From: HXMU1420-13 sp965249965
Lineage (GTDB): Bacteria > Bacteroidota > Rhodothermia > Balneolales > Balneolaceae
DNA length: 64,000 nucleotides
Direction: 5' to 3'
Assembly: GCA_965249965.1 (NCBI GenBank)
Contig: OZ252262.1
Coordinates: 1,488,001 to 1,552,000, forward strand
This document shows positions 1 to 7,239 of the stretch, in pieces (positions within the stretch are counted from its first letter, which is position 1; every line of letters begins with the position of its first letter). The notes beneath the pieces were generated by a model. That model was not told the origin of the DNA, searched no databases, and saw nothing but the letters and a program-made list of their open reading frames with translations. Made by a program: the position numbers and the translations under genes.

Positions 1-2
1 GG

Positions 3-1535
3 GTGGATTCGGATACAAAAATACCTGATTGTGCCAAAAATACTGAATCACTACGGCTTATTTCTGAAGGCTCTTTTGATCAGGTCTTCTACAACTATAA
101 AAATCCTGAAAAAGGCCAGGAAGTCATAAAAAAAGCGCGCTCGATTTTAGAGCAATCCGGTGAAAATCCAATGGCTGCAGAAGTGTTGCAACGCTACGAT
201 TATATCGATTCTGTAACAAAAGGTGCGTTAAAAGAGAAGGGATCTACAGAGAAAACCCTCACAGATAAAATAGATGCGTTTGTAACTCACAAGGTTTTTG
301 GTCCATTAATATTTGTGGGAATTTTGATGCTCATGTTTCAGGCTATTTTTAGCTGGGCAACTCCCTTCATGGACTTCATCGATTTGGTGTTTATTGAGAC
401 AGGAAATTGGCTGGCAAATGCAATGCCCAAAGGTATGCTCAATGATTTACTGGTAGAAGGAGTAATCGCTGGTCTCGGTGGAGTGGTGATATTTTTACCG
501 CAAATCATATTTCTGTTCTTATTCATTTATGTATTGGAAGGAACGGGTTATATGGCTCGAGCCGCATTCGTTATGGATGGATTTATGACCAAAGTTGGGC
601 TTCATGGACGATCTGTGGTTCCGTTAATGTCCGGCTTTGCATGCGCAATACCTGGAATTATGGCTGCAAGAACCATCGAAAATTGGCGCGATAGAATTAT
701 TACCATTATGGTTTTGCCATTCATGGCATGTTCTGCCAGACTACCAGTCTATGCGCTGTTGATTGCAGCGTTCATTCCTGCAACTACTGTTTTTGGGATT
801 TTTACCTATCAGGGGTTAACCTTTTTTGGGCTGTACATTTTTGGAATATTGATGGCTATTTTTGCTGCGGCGGTGATGAAGAAGATATTCCCGTCAGGAC
901 AAAACACACCATTTATCATGGAGCTACCGGCCTACAAGCTGCCAAAGCTTGATATCGTTTTAAGAAACACGGCAGATCGTGGGTGGGTGTTTATTAAAGA
1001 AGCAGGAAAAATTATTGTCGCGATTTCTATTGTGCTTTGGTTCTTGGCTTCATTCCCCGGAGTTGATGAAAATGAGTATACCAGCAATGCCTATGATGGT
1101 GAGAGCATAGAATCTTTTCAATTGCGTAATAGCTTTGCCGGCAAATTTGGTCAGATTATTGAACCAACGATAGAACCACTTGGTTTTGATTGGAAAATCG
1201 GAATTGGATTAATTACATCATTCGCTGCTCGCGAGGTCATGGTGGGAACTCTGAATACCATTTATAGCATCGAAGGAGACGATGAAGACATTGTAACGTT
1301 AAAGCAAAAATTAATTGATGATGTAAATCCCGCAACCGGTGAACCAATTTATACGGTTGCCACAGCATTATCGCTAATGATCTTTTTTGCTCTGGCCATG
1401 CAATGCATGAGTACCATTGCCATTGTTCGACGGGAAACAAATTCATGGAAATGGCCAACAGCAATGTTTCTTTATATGAGTACATTGGCCTACATTTGTT
1501 CATTAATCACCTTTCAGATTGGTAGTTCACTCTAA
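3..1535 (+). CDS. feoB: Ferrous iron transporter B, C-terminal part (5' partial)
   Basis: FeoB imports Fe(II) across the inner membrane. This is its membrane part. The cytosolic G domain (G1-G4 motifs) is absent, so the gene almost certainly starts upstream of the window; the GTG at position 3 is just the first in-frame start-like codon. Visible are the helical linker (about residues 10-95), the first membrane helix (about 98-119), the hallmark gate motif GTGYMARAAFVMDGFM (180-195), GFACAIPGIMAART (211-224) and a conserved Cys in MACSARLPVY (241-250), then further helices up to the C-terminus. Full FeoB proteins run to about 700 residues, so roughly 200 are missing. The stop codon overlaps the start of a small Cys-rich gene (TAATG), implying translational coupling. 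The family assignment is very secure. Confidence 0.95.
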   Translation: MDSDTKIPDCAKNTESLRLISEGSFDQVFYNYKNPEKGQEVIKKARSILEQSGENPMAAEVLQRYDYIDSVTKGALKEKGSTEKTLTDKIDAFVTHKVFGPLIFVGILMLMFQAIFSWATPFMDFIDLVFIETGNWLANAMPKGMLNDLLVEGVIAGLGGVVIFLPQIIFLFLFIYVLEGTGYMARAAFVMDGFMTKVGLHGRSVVPLMSGFACAIPGIMAARTIENWRDRIITIMVLPFMACSARLPVYALLIAAFIPATTVFGIFTYQGLTFFGLYIFGILMAIFAAAVMKKIFPSGQNTPFIMELPAYKLPKLDIVLRNTADRGWVFIKEAGKIIVAISIVLWFLASFPGVDENEYTSNAYDGESIESFQLRNSFAGKFGQIIEPTIEPLGFDWKIGIGLITSFAAREVMVGTLNTIYSIEGDDEDIVTLKQKLIDDVNPATGEPIYTVATALSLMIFFALAMQCMSTIAIVRRETNSWKWPTAMFLYMSTLAYICSLITFQIGSSL

Positions 1536-1681
1536 TGCTTTTTGATATACAAACCATCGTGGCTTTTTCGATGTTGGCGTTAGTAGTTGTGCATCTGTCG
1601 AATAAATATGTGGTTAAACCCATCAGAAAGAAAAAAACTGTTGATAGCGGATGCGGTCCCGATTGTACCTGCAATCATTAA
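1535..1681 (+). CDS. FeoB-associated Cys-rich membrane peptide (48 aa)
   Basis: A 48-residue protein whose ATG shares its A with the feoB stop codon. Residues 8-22 form one hydrophobic helix. A basic stretch follows (KPIRKKK, 28-34), and the tail carries the cysteine cluster CGPDCTC (40-46). This is the architecture of the FeoB-associated Cys-rich membrane protein family (one helix plus CGxxCxC-like tail), often encoded directly after feoB. The tail could bind Fe(II) or a cluster at the cytosolic mouth of FeoB, but the function is not proven in any close relative I can name. The call rests on position, size and cysteine pattern. It is followed by 72 bp without another gene before pyrF. Confidence 0.8.
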   Translation: MLFDIQTIVAFSMLALVVVHLSNKYVVKPIRKKKTVDSGCGPDCTCNH

Positions 1682-1753
1682 CTTTTCTCATAATGTTTAG
1701 TTGAGGAATCCTGATGGTATGTCTATTTTGATTTACTCAAACTATACTTTTAA

Positions 1754-2593
1754 ATGACTTATCTCGAAAAGCTGGAAGCGGCGGTACAAAAAACAAATTC
1801 AACCCTATGTGTGGGGCTTGATCCTAATCTTAATTTACTACCGGATCAAATTCGAGCGAAAATTGGATCATCCAGCGAACTGGTGATAGAGTTTTGTACT
1901 AAAGTTGTAGATGTAACCAAAGATCATTGTGCGGCTTATAAACCCAACTTAGCGTTTTTCGAGTCGCTTGGTAAAAAGGGGCTTAAAGTTTTAAAAGAAG
2001 TCATCGATTATATCCCCAGCGATCATATCGTAATTTCCGATGCAAAAAGAGGAGATATCAGCACAACTGCAGAGCATTATAAAAAGGCTTTCTTCGAGAA
2101 GTTTGATGTGGATGCGATCACATTAAACCCCTTAATGGGCTTTGAAACATTAGATGCTTTTTCTGAAGACGAAACGAAAGGGATTTATGTTCTTGCACTA
2201 ACTTCAAATCCCGGTGCCTCTGATTTTTTGAAAAAACCATTTGAAGGCTACGATATGATGGCTGAATATATTTCAGCTAATTTATTCGAACGCTCCATAA
2301 CCACAGAGGCTCATTTAGGAATGGTAATTGGTGCAACTCAATCAAAAGAAGCCAGAGCAGTGATCGAACACCACTCAAAAGGGAGCTTACTAATCCCAGG
2401 CATTGGCGCCCAAGGCGGAAGCATCGACGAGTTAGCAATTACCTTAGCCGGGCACGAAGGAATCCCGTTAATAAATTCGAGTCGCGGAATTATCTACGCA
2501 GGATCGGAAGATGAAAATTGGCTCGAACAGGTTGAACAAGCAGCCATAATGATGAAAGAACAACTTTCGGTAATCACACAAAATTATGTCTGA
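1754..2593 (+). CDS. pyrF: Orotidine 5'-phosphate decarboxylase (type 2)
   Basis: Catalyses the last step of UMP synthesis, decarboxylating OMP to UMP in the cytosol. At 279 residues it has the length of the longer subfamily 2 enzymes. The TIM-barrel signature is clear: VGLDPN near residues 20-25 and the catalytic SDAKRGDIS (95-103), with Lys98 and the paired aspartates Asp96 and Asp101. A phosphate-binding loop (GIGAQGG) and a C-terminal NSSRGI motif follow. The ATG at 1754 sits after an AT-rich leader without an obvious Shine-Dalgarno. The 3' end overlaps rnhA by 8 bp, so the two are probably co-transcribed and translationally coupled. Confidence 0.95.
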   Translation: MTYLEKLEAAVQKTNSTLCVGLDPNLNLLPDQIRAKIGSSSELVIEFCTKVVDVTKDHCAAYKPNLAFFESLGKKGLKVLKEVIDYIPSDHIVISDAKRGDISTTAEHYKKAFFEKFDVDAITLNPLMGFETLDAFSEDETKGIYVLALTSNPGASDFLKKPFEGYDMMAEYISANLFERSITTEAHLGMVIGATQSKEARAVIEHHSKGSLLIPGIGAQGGSIDELAITLAGHEGIPLINSSRGIIYAGSEDENWLEQVEQAAIMMKEQLSVITQNYV

Positions 2594-3032
2594 TAAACCG
2601 GAAGTAATTGTCTACACAGACGGAGCATGTTCAGGAAATCCAGGTCCGGGTGGATGGGGAGCTATCCTTATTTGGAATGGAAAAGAGAAAGAATTATCAG
2701 GTGGGGATCCACAAACCACCAATAATCGTATGGAAATGAAGGCGGTTATCGAAGCTTTAGTCGCATTAAAAAAGCCATGTACAGTTTCCATCCACAGCGA
2801 TAGTGCGCTCATAATTAATGCCATGACTAAAGGCTGGATTGAAAATTGGCAAAAAAAGGGCTGGCGCAAAGCCGACAAAAAACCCGTGGAAAACAAAGAA
2901 CTTTGGGAGCAGATGCTGAAAGCGATGAAGCCCCATGACGTTAAATGGGTGAAGGTTAAAGCCCACGTGGGAATCGAACTCAACGAACGTGTTGATCAGT
3001 TGGCTGTAGCAGAAAGCAAGAAATTTTTATAG
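2586..3032 (+). CDS. rnhA: Ribonuclease HI
   Basis: Degrades the RNA strand of RNA:DNA hybrids such as R-loops, lagging-strand primers and misincorporated ribonucleotides. The 148-residue length is normal for bacterial RNase HI. All four metal-binding carboxylates can be placed: Asp12 in YTDGACSGNPGPGG, Glu50 in NNRMEMKA, Asp72 in HSDSALI and Asp137 in NERVDQLA. The basic Trp-rich handle typical of E. coli-type enzymes is present (KGWIENWQKKGWRK, 82-95). The start overlaps the end of pyrF by 8 bp. A heptamer tandem repeat begins five bases after the stop codon. Confidence 0.95.
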   Translation: MSDKPEVIVYTDGACSGNPGPGGWGAILIWNGKEKELSGGDPQTTNNRMEMKAVIEALVALKKPCTVSIHSDSALIINAMTKGWIENWQKKGWRKADKKPVENKELWEQMLKAMKPHDVKWVKVKAHVGIELNERVDQLAVAESKKFL

Positions 3033-3036
3033 CCTC

Positions 3037-3078
3037 CTCAGTCCTCAGTCCTCAGTCCTCAGTCCTCAGTCCTCAGTC
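3037..3078. repeat. Heptamer tandem repeat, six CTCAGTC units
   Basis: Six uninterrupted, identical copies of CTCAGTC fill the 50-bp gap between rnhA (+) and the convergent alpha/beta hydrolase (-). The array lies outside both reading frames. A heptamer array can vary by slipped-strand replication, but here it touches no start codon or reading frame. There is no hairpin in it and it is not CRISPR-like. Confidence 0.9.
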
Positions 3079-3082
3079 CCTC

Positions 3083-3838
3083 CTAAATATATCGTTCTGC
3101 CCAGGTTCCTAGTACCATTCCAACATACACGCTATCCGCTTTCTCGCTGAGAAGATGATCGGCGTCATCCAGCGAAACGAAGCTTTTAGGGTGCTTTGCT
3201 GCAAAGAAAATTTTCTGCGCATTATTAATTCCCACCGTATTGTCGATGGGTGAATGAAAAATGATAAGGGCGCGACCGAGATTGTTGATGCAGGTTTTCA
3301 TTGAAGTTTCGTCAAGATCATCCAGAAACTGCTTTTTGATTTTAAACGGTCGGCCAGCTAGTTGAAAGGTGGCTTCGCCTTTTTCCTCGATCTCATCAAT
3401 TTTCATGCTGAAATTTTCGGTCACATGCTCAGGATCTGCCGGGGCTCCAATCACGGCTACGGCATCAACACTTTCGATTCGATGTGCGGCTTGAAGTACA
3501 GCTGCCCCTCCCAACGAATGCCCGATTAAGATAGCGGGTGACTCAAACTCATTTTCCATGAATTTGGCGGCAGCAACTAAATCATCCACATTGGAGCTAA
3601 AATTTGTATCAGCGAAGTCACCCGAGCTTTGTCCTAATCCGGTGAAATCAAACCGAAAAGTAGCGATTCCAATTTCGGCTAACGCATCAGTGATATTTCC
3701 AACGGCTTTTAAATCTTTTGAGCAGGTAAAACAATGAGCAAACAAAGCACATGCTTTTATTTCGTCATTTGGTAAATCCATTTTAGCGGCCAAAGTTTCG
3801 CCGAGAGCGCCTGTAAACTGTACTTTTTTTGAAGGCAT
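3083..3838 (-). CDS. Alpha/beta-fold hydrolase, OsmC-fusion type without the OsmC part
   Basis: A 251-residue serine hydrolase. The triad can be placed: Ser108 in the nucleophile elbow GHSLGG, Asp199 in SPIDNTVG and His228 in DDADHLL. An oxyanion-hole segment AHCFTCSKDL (34-43) precedes FRFDFTGLGQSSGDF (61-75). The sequence most resembles the N-terminal half of the bifunctional alpha/beta hydrolase/OsmC proteins. Here it ends right after the hydrolase domain, and no OsmC domain lies downstream. The substrate is unknown, possibly esters or thioesters. It is convergent with rnhA and divergent from the VOC gene at 3884 (45 bp gap). Confidence 0.8.
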   Translation of the reverse strand: MPSKKVQFTGALGETLAAKMDLPNDEIKACALFAHCFTCSKDLKAVGNITDALAEIGIATFRFDFTGLGQSSGDFADTNFSSNVDDLVAAAKFMENEFESPAILIGHSLGGAAVLQAAHRIESVDAVAVIGAPADPEHVTENFSMKIDEIEEKGEATFQLAGRPFKIKKQFLDDLDETSMKTCINNLGRALIIFHSPIDNTVGINNAQKIFFAAKHPKSFVSLDDADHLLSEKADSVYVGMVLGTWAERYI

Positions 3839-3883
3839 GGGAATAGTATTATTGAGTTAGTAATCACTAAAATAAAGGAAAAA

Positions 3884-4309
3884 ATGAGCGATACCATTCA
3901 CCCATTTCATCTTGCCTTTCCAGTAATGGATCTGGAAGAAACTTATACATTTTATACAGAGATTTTAGGGTGCACCACAGGACGTACCTCCGATCACTGG
4001 ATTGATTTCAATATGTGGGGACATCAGGTGGTGGCGCATTTAAGTCCGGAAGAAGCGGGAGTGTCTGCTAAAAACGCAGTGGATGAAAAAGCTGTGCCGG
4101 TCCGCCATTTTGGGGTAATTCTTGAGATGAATGAATGGGAAGCATTAGCTGAAAAAGTAAAAGCAGCGGGAATTGATTTCATCATTGAGCCGTACGTTCG
4201 GTTTAAAGGGGAGCCCGGTGAACAGGCCACCATGTTTTTCCTCGATCCTTCAGGGAATGCACTCGAATTCAAAGCTTTTGGAGATAAGAGCCAGATTTTT
4301 GCGAAATGA
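3884..4309 (+). CDS. VOC-family protein (glyoxalase/dioxygenase fold)
   Basis: A 141-residue single protein of the vicinal-oxygen-chelate superfamily. It has the two beta-alpha-beta-beta-beta modules: HPFHLAFPVMDLEET at the N-terminus with a first metal-ligand-type His, WGHQVVAH around residues 46-53, then RHFGVILEM and MFFLDPSGNALEFKAF in the second module, where the family's final Glu ligand lies (LEFK). The fold and motifs are clear, but the substrate cannot be told; glyoxalase I, extradiol dioxygenase and antibiotic-binding relatives share it. A short GC hairpin (TCCGC-GAA-GCGGA, 4310-4322) follows directly after the stop codon, without a T run. Confidence 0.85.
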   Translation: MSDTIHPFHLAFPVMDLEETYTFYTEILGCTTGRTSDHWIDFNMWGHQVVAHLSPEEAGVSAKNAVDEKAVPVRHFGVILEMNEWEALAEKVKAAGIDFIIEPYVRFKGEPGEQATMFFLDPSGNALEFKAFGDKSQIFAK

Positions 4310-4320
4310 TCCGCGAAGCG

Positions 4321-4355
4321 GAATGTTAAATGTTTGAATTATGAATTTTGAATTA
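4321..4355 (+). repeat. Left arm of a perfect 35-bp inverted repeat
   Basis: This 35-bp AT-rich segment is, base for base, the reverse complement of 5013-5047. The ATG of the enclosed gene (4341) lies inside the arm. Base pairing breaks at once outside it (4320 vs 5048) and inside it (4356 vs 5012). It starts at the last base of the hairpin that follows the VOC gene. Confidence 0.95.
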
Positions 4356-5015
4356 CATAATCGATTTCTTTTTCTATTCTTCCTTTGTATTACTTTGATT
4401 CCAATCAAATCTTTCAGTCAAGATCATCTTGAGCCAACTAATTATTTTCTTGGTGAATATGATTTTTATAGAACATACTATAACCAAGTGTATGAATATT
4501 ATTTTGATGAATTTGTGGACAATCCAGAAATTCAAATTATTGTTATCCCCTCATTTTCATCAGAACGTCTTTTCCAAATAACGAGGAAGTCAGCACAGAA
4601 TGGAGGTGGGCTAAAAGCAAAATATTTAATAGGTGAAAATAGCGTTTGGTATGATGTTTATTCAACAGAAAACCCGATATCTAAATCTGAGTTTAAGTTC
4701 AAGATATATGAATCTGAAATCACTCAAATAGATTTTGAATTATTGAGTCAACTTTTCAAAACCGTAATCAGAGATACAAAATATCAAGATAGCAATAATA
4801 TGGGATTGGACGGAGTTACATATTATTTCACAGTTTCAGATTATGGTCTAAAGTCAGGTCAAATCTGGTCTCCAGATTCAGAATCAAGAATGGGAAAATT
4901 TATTGAGATAACTAATTTGATATTTGAAGGAATAAAATCGGAAGACTTTAAATTGGATCAAGTGTTAAAATCGAAAATACTGGAATTAGTACAATTGATT
5001 GATGCCGATCAATAA
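4341..5015 (+). CDS. Unrecognised secreted protein inside an inverted-repeat cassette
   Basis: I do not recognise this 224-residue protein. Residues 1-26 look like a Sec signal peptide (hydrophobic run FLFLFFLCITLIPI, cleavage near FSQ-DH), so the mature protein is periplasmic or secreted. It has no lipobox and no T9SS tail. The mature part is rich in Tyr, Phe, Glu and Asn, with alternating hydrophobic stretches (IQIIVIPSF, FKFKIYES) that suggest a beta-rich soluble domain, and no cysteines after the signal peptide. The gene is visibly AT-richer than its neighbours. The start codon lies in the left arm of a 35-bp inverted repeat, and the stop codon TAA is the first three bases of the right arm. 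An acquired cassette or cargo gene is plausible. Confidence 0.6.
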   Translation: MNFELHNRFLFLFFLCITLIPIKSFSQDHLEPTNYFLGEYDFYRTYYNQVYEYYFDEFVDNPEIQIIVIPSFSSERLFQITRKSAQNGGGLKAKYLIGENSVWYDVYSTENPISKSEFKFKIYESEITQIDFELLSQLFKTVIRDTKYQDSNNMGLDGVTYYFTVSDYGLKSGQIWSPDSESRMGKFIEITNLIFEGIKSEDFKLDQVLKSKILELVQLIDADQ

Positions 5016-5047
5016 TTCAAAATTCATAATTCAAACATTTAACATTC
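5013..5047 (-). repeat. Right arm of a perfect 35-bp inverted repeat
   Basis: Exact reverse complement of 4321-4355. It begins with the TAA stop of the enclosed gene and ends 12 bp before the convergent ABC-F gene's stop. The 11-mer ATTCAAAATTC occurs at 5015-5025 and again at 5044-5054, straddling the outer end, so the arm belongs to a locally repetitive AT-rich sequence. No clear target-site duplication is visible at the outer ends. Confidence 0.95.
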
Positions 5048-5059
5048 AAAATTCTTAAT

Positions 5060-7018
5060 TCACAATTCTTCTTCCACTGCTTCAATTCTGGTCGAGTAAT
5101 CTTCCCATTTGTACATGAGGTCCGTTAAGGCTTTTTTGATTTCTTCATATTCGAGCGAAGTGGCCTTTACTTTTTCATTGTCGTCATAGAAATCCGTTTG
5201 GGCCATCAATTCTTCGATCTCAGCCTTGCGAAGTTCATTCTTCTCGATGTCTTTTTCCACTTGTTCCAGCTTCCTTTTGATCGGTCGGATTTTCTTGTTT
5301 AGTTCATTCCGGCGCTCGGCTTCAAGTCTTCTCTGTTCCTTCCGCGAAATTTGTGTATCCTCGACCCTTTCGTCTTTGGTCATCCGGCGATCATTTTCTA
5401 AGGCAGCCGCCTCTTCTTTCTTCTTATCCAAATAGTAGGACACATTCCCCAGGTACGTTTTAATTTGACCGGGACGAATTTCAAGTACCTTGTTTACGAT
5501 AGGATCCAAAAACGCTCTATCGTGAGATACAATCATGCAGGTTCCTTCATACTGCTGAAGGGCTTGTTGCAGGATATTTTTACTACTCATATCCAGGTGA
5601 TTGGTCGGTTCATCAAAAATTAAAAAATTGGCAGGAGATAGGAGCATTTTTGCCAATGCGAGCCTGCTTTTTTCACCGCCGGATAGCACTTTCACTTTTT
5701 TGAATACGTCATCTCCGGTAAATAAAAAACATCCCAAAATATTTCGAAGCCGACTTTCCTTTTCGCCTGATCCTGCTGCCAGCATAATTTCTAATGGATC
5801 GCTTCTAAGGTCTAAATCCTCAGCCTGATGTTGCGCGAAATACGAATAGGTTACTTTATGGCCAATCTTTCGAGTCCCTGCTTGAATGGGTTCATTCCCC
5901 GAAAGGATTCTTATCAACGTGGATTTTCCTGCCCCATTGGGACCAACTACAGCAAATTTATCGCCACGTTCTATCTCGAAATCGAGGCCCTCAAAAACGG
6001 TGTTGTCCCCATAACGTTTGGTTACCCGATCCAGATTCATCACAACCTGTCCACTACGTTCGGGTTCCGGAAATCGAAACGAAACCGAAGCTAGATCATC
6101 TTCCACTTCAATCATTTCAATTTTTTCCAGCTGCTTTACACGGCTTTGAACCTGCCGGGCTTTTGTAGCTTTGTATCGAAAGCGCTCGATGAATTCCTGC
6201 GTATCTTTGAGCTGTTTTTCCTGATTCTTTTGAGCGTTGATCAACAATTCGCGTTCTTCGTTCCACTTCCTTTCATAAAAGGAGTAATTACCTGAATAGT
6301 CGGTCATTTTTCCTCGGCGAATGGCCAAAGTTCGGGTGGTAAGCATATCCAAAAATGCCCGATCATGCGACACCACAATCACTGCTCCTTCATACGATTT
6401 CAGGAAATTTTCCATCCATTGAAGCGACTCAATATCGAGGTGATTTGTCGGCTCATCTAATAATAAATAGGTTGGTTTACGAAGCAGTAGTTTTGCTAGG
6501 GCGATGCGCATCAACCAGCCACCACTAAATTCTGAAGTAGAGCGATTGAAGTCTTCTTCGGTAAAACCCAGCCCCATCAATACTTTCTCGATTTCTGAGC
6601 GAAGCGAATATAATCCGGAGGTTTCTAGCTGAGTTTGAAGTGCGCCATATCGTTCAAGAAGCTTGGTATATGCATCCGATTGATGATCAACATGAGCTAA
6701 TTTTTTCTGAATGTCTTTGACCTCCATTTCCAGATCAAACAACTCAGCAAAAGCCGTTTCCACTTCTTCAATCACCGTGAGTGTATAATCCGGATCAACG
6801 CCATCTTGGGGTAGGTAACCCAAAGTTTCAGATCCTGTTAAAACTACCGATCCACCATCTGATTCTCTCAATTTCATGATGATTTTGAGAAGGGTTGATT
6901 TCCCAGCACCATTAGGTCCAACCAAGCCAATTCGCTCTCCGGGATTAATAATGGTACTTACTTTATCCAGTAAGACACGTTCCCCAAGATTCAGAGTAAT
7001 TTGTTCGAGAGCGAGCAT
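5060..7018 (-). CDS. ABC-F family ATPase (ribosome-associated type)
   Basis: A 652-residue soluble protein with two ABC domains and no membrane domain, the ABC-F arrangement of proteins that act on the ribosome. The first domain has Walker A GPNGAGKST (34-42), signature FSGGW (164-168) and Walker B YLLLDEPTNHLD (184-195). The second has Walker A (359-367), signature LSGGEKS (445-451) and FLIFDEPTNHLD (465-476). A charged inter-domain linker (about 240-310) corresponds to the region that reaches toward P-site tRNA in this family. The C-terminal 110 residues are a charged coiled coil, as in Uup/YdiF types. It may be a housekeeping translation factor or a resistance factor; nothing in the context favours resistance. 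It is convergent with the repeat cassette. Confidence 0.9.
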   Translation of the reverse strand: MLALEQITLNLGERVLLDKVSTIINPGERIGLVGPNGAGKSTLLKIIMKLRESDGGSVVLTGSETLGYLPQDGVDPDYTLTVIEEVETAFAELFDLEMEVKDIQKKLAHVDHQSDAYTKLLERYGALQTQLETSGLYSLRSEIEKVLMGLGFTEEDFNRSTSEFSGGWLMRIALAKLLLRKPTYLLLDEPTNHLDIESLQWMENFLKSYEGAVIVVSHDRAFLDMLTTRTLAIRRGKMTDYSGNYSFYERKWNEERELLINAQKNQEKQLKDTQEFIERFRYKATKARQVQSRVKQLEKIEMIEVEDDLASVSFRFPEPERSGQVVMNLDRVTKRYGDNTVFEGLDFEIERGDKFAVVGPNGAGKSTLIRILSGNEPIQAGTRKIGHKVTYSYFAQHQAEDLDLRSDPLEIMLAAGSGEKESRLRNILGCFLFTGDDVFKKVKVLSGGEKSRLALAKMLLSPANFLIFDEPTNHLDMSSKNILQQALQQYEGTCMIVSHDRAFLDPIVNKVLEIRPGQIKTYLGNVSYYLDKKKEEAAALENDRRMTKDERVEDTQISRKEQRRLEAERRNELNKKIRPIKRKLEQVEKDIEKNELRKAEIEELMAQTDFYDDNEKVKATSLEYEEIKKALTDLMYKWEDYSTRIEAVEEEL

Positions 7019-7126
7019 AGAGTTAACTCAAAGACTTTTTAAAAAATAGAAAGACAAAAGATAGCTCATACTGCCAAGAATTAGCAATCTAAAGTACGTA
7101 AAAACTGCAAATCCTCTTGCGTACAA

Positions 7127-7155
7127 TTGACTAGGCTGTTACGTATAAATACGTA
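7127..7155 (+). promoter_or_regulatory. Candidate promoter with overlapping palindrome
   Basis: In the 221-bp gap before the surface-protein genes there is TTGACT (7127-7132) and, 17 bp later, TACGTA (7150-7155). The second element lies in a perfect inverted repeat TACGTAT-AA-ATACGTA (7140-7155), placed where a repressor would block a -10 region. A second possible -10, TATAAT, lies at 7190-7195. Pattern reading only. Confidence 0.3.
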
Positions 7156-7239
7156 GAAAAAATACCCCGAATTAGGTATATCAATTTCGTATAATCAAAA
7201 TTACAATTCAATATTACCTACAATACAACATTTCGGATT

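Noticed and set aside
3037..3078. CRISPR array
   Set aside because: Units are contiguous heptamers with no spacers, and no cas genes are present.
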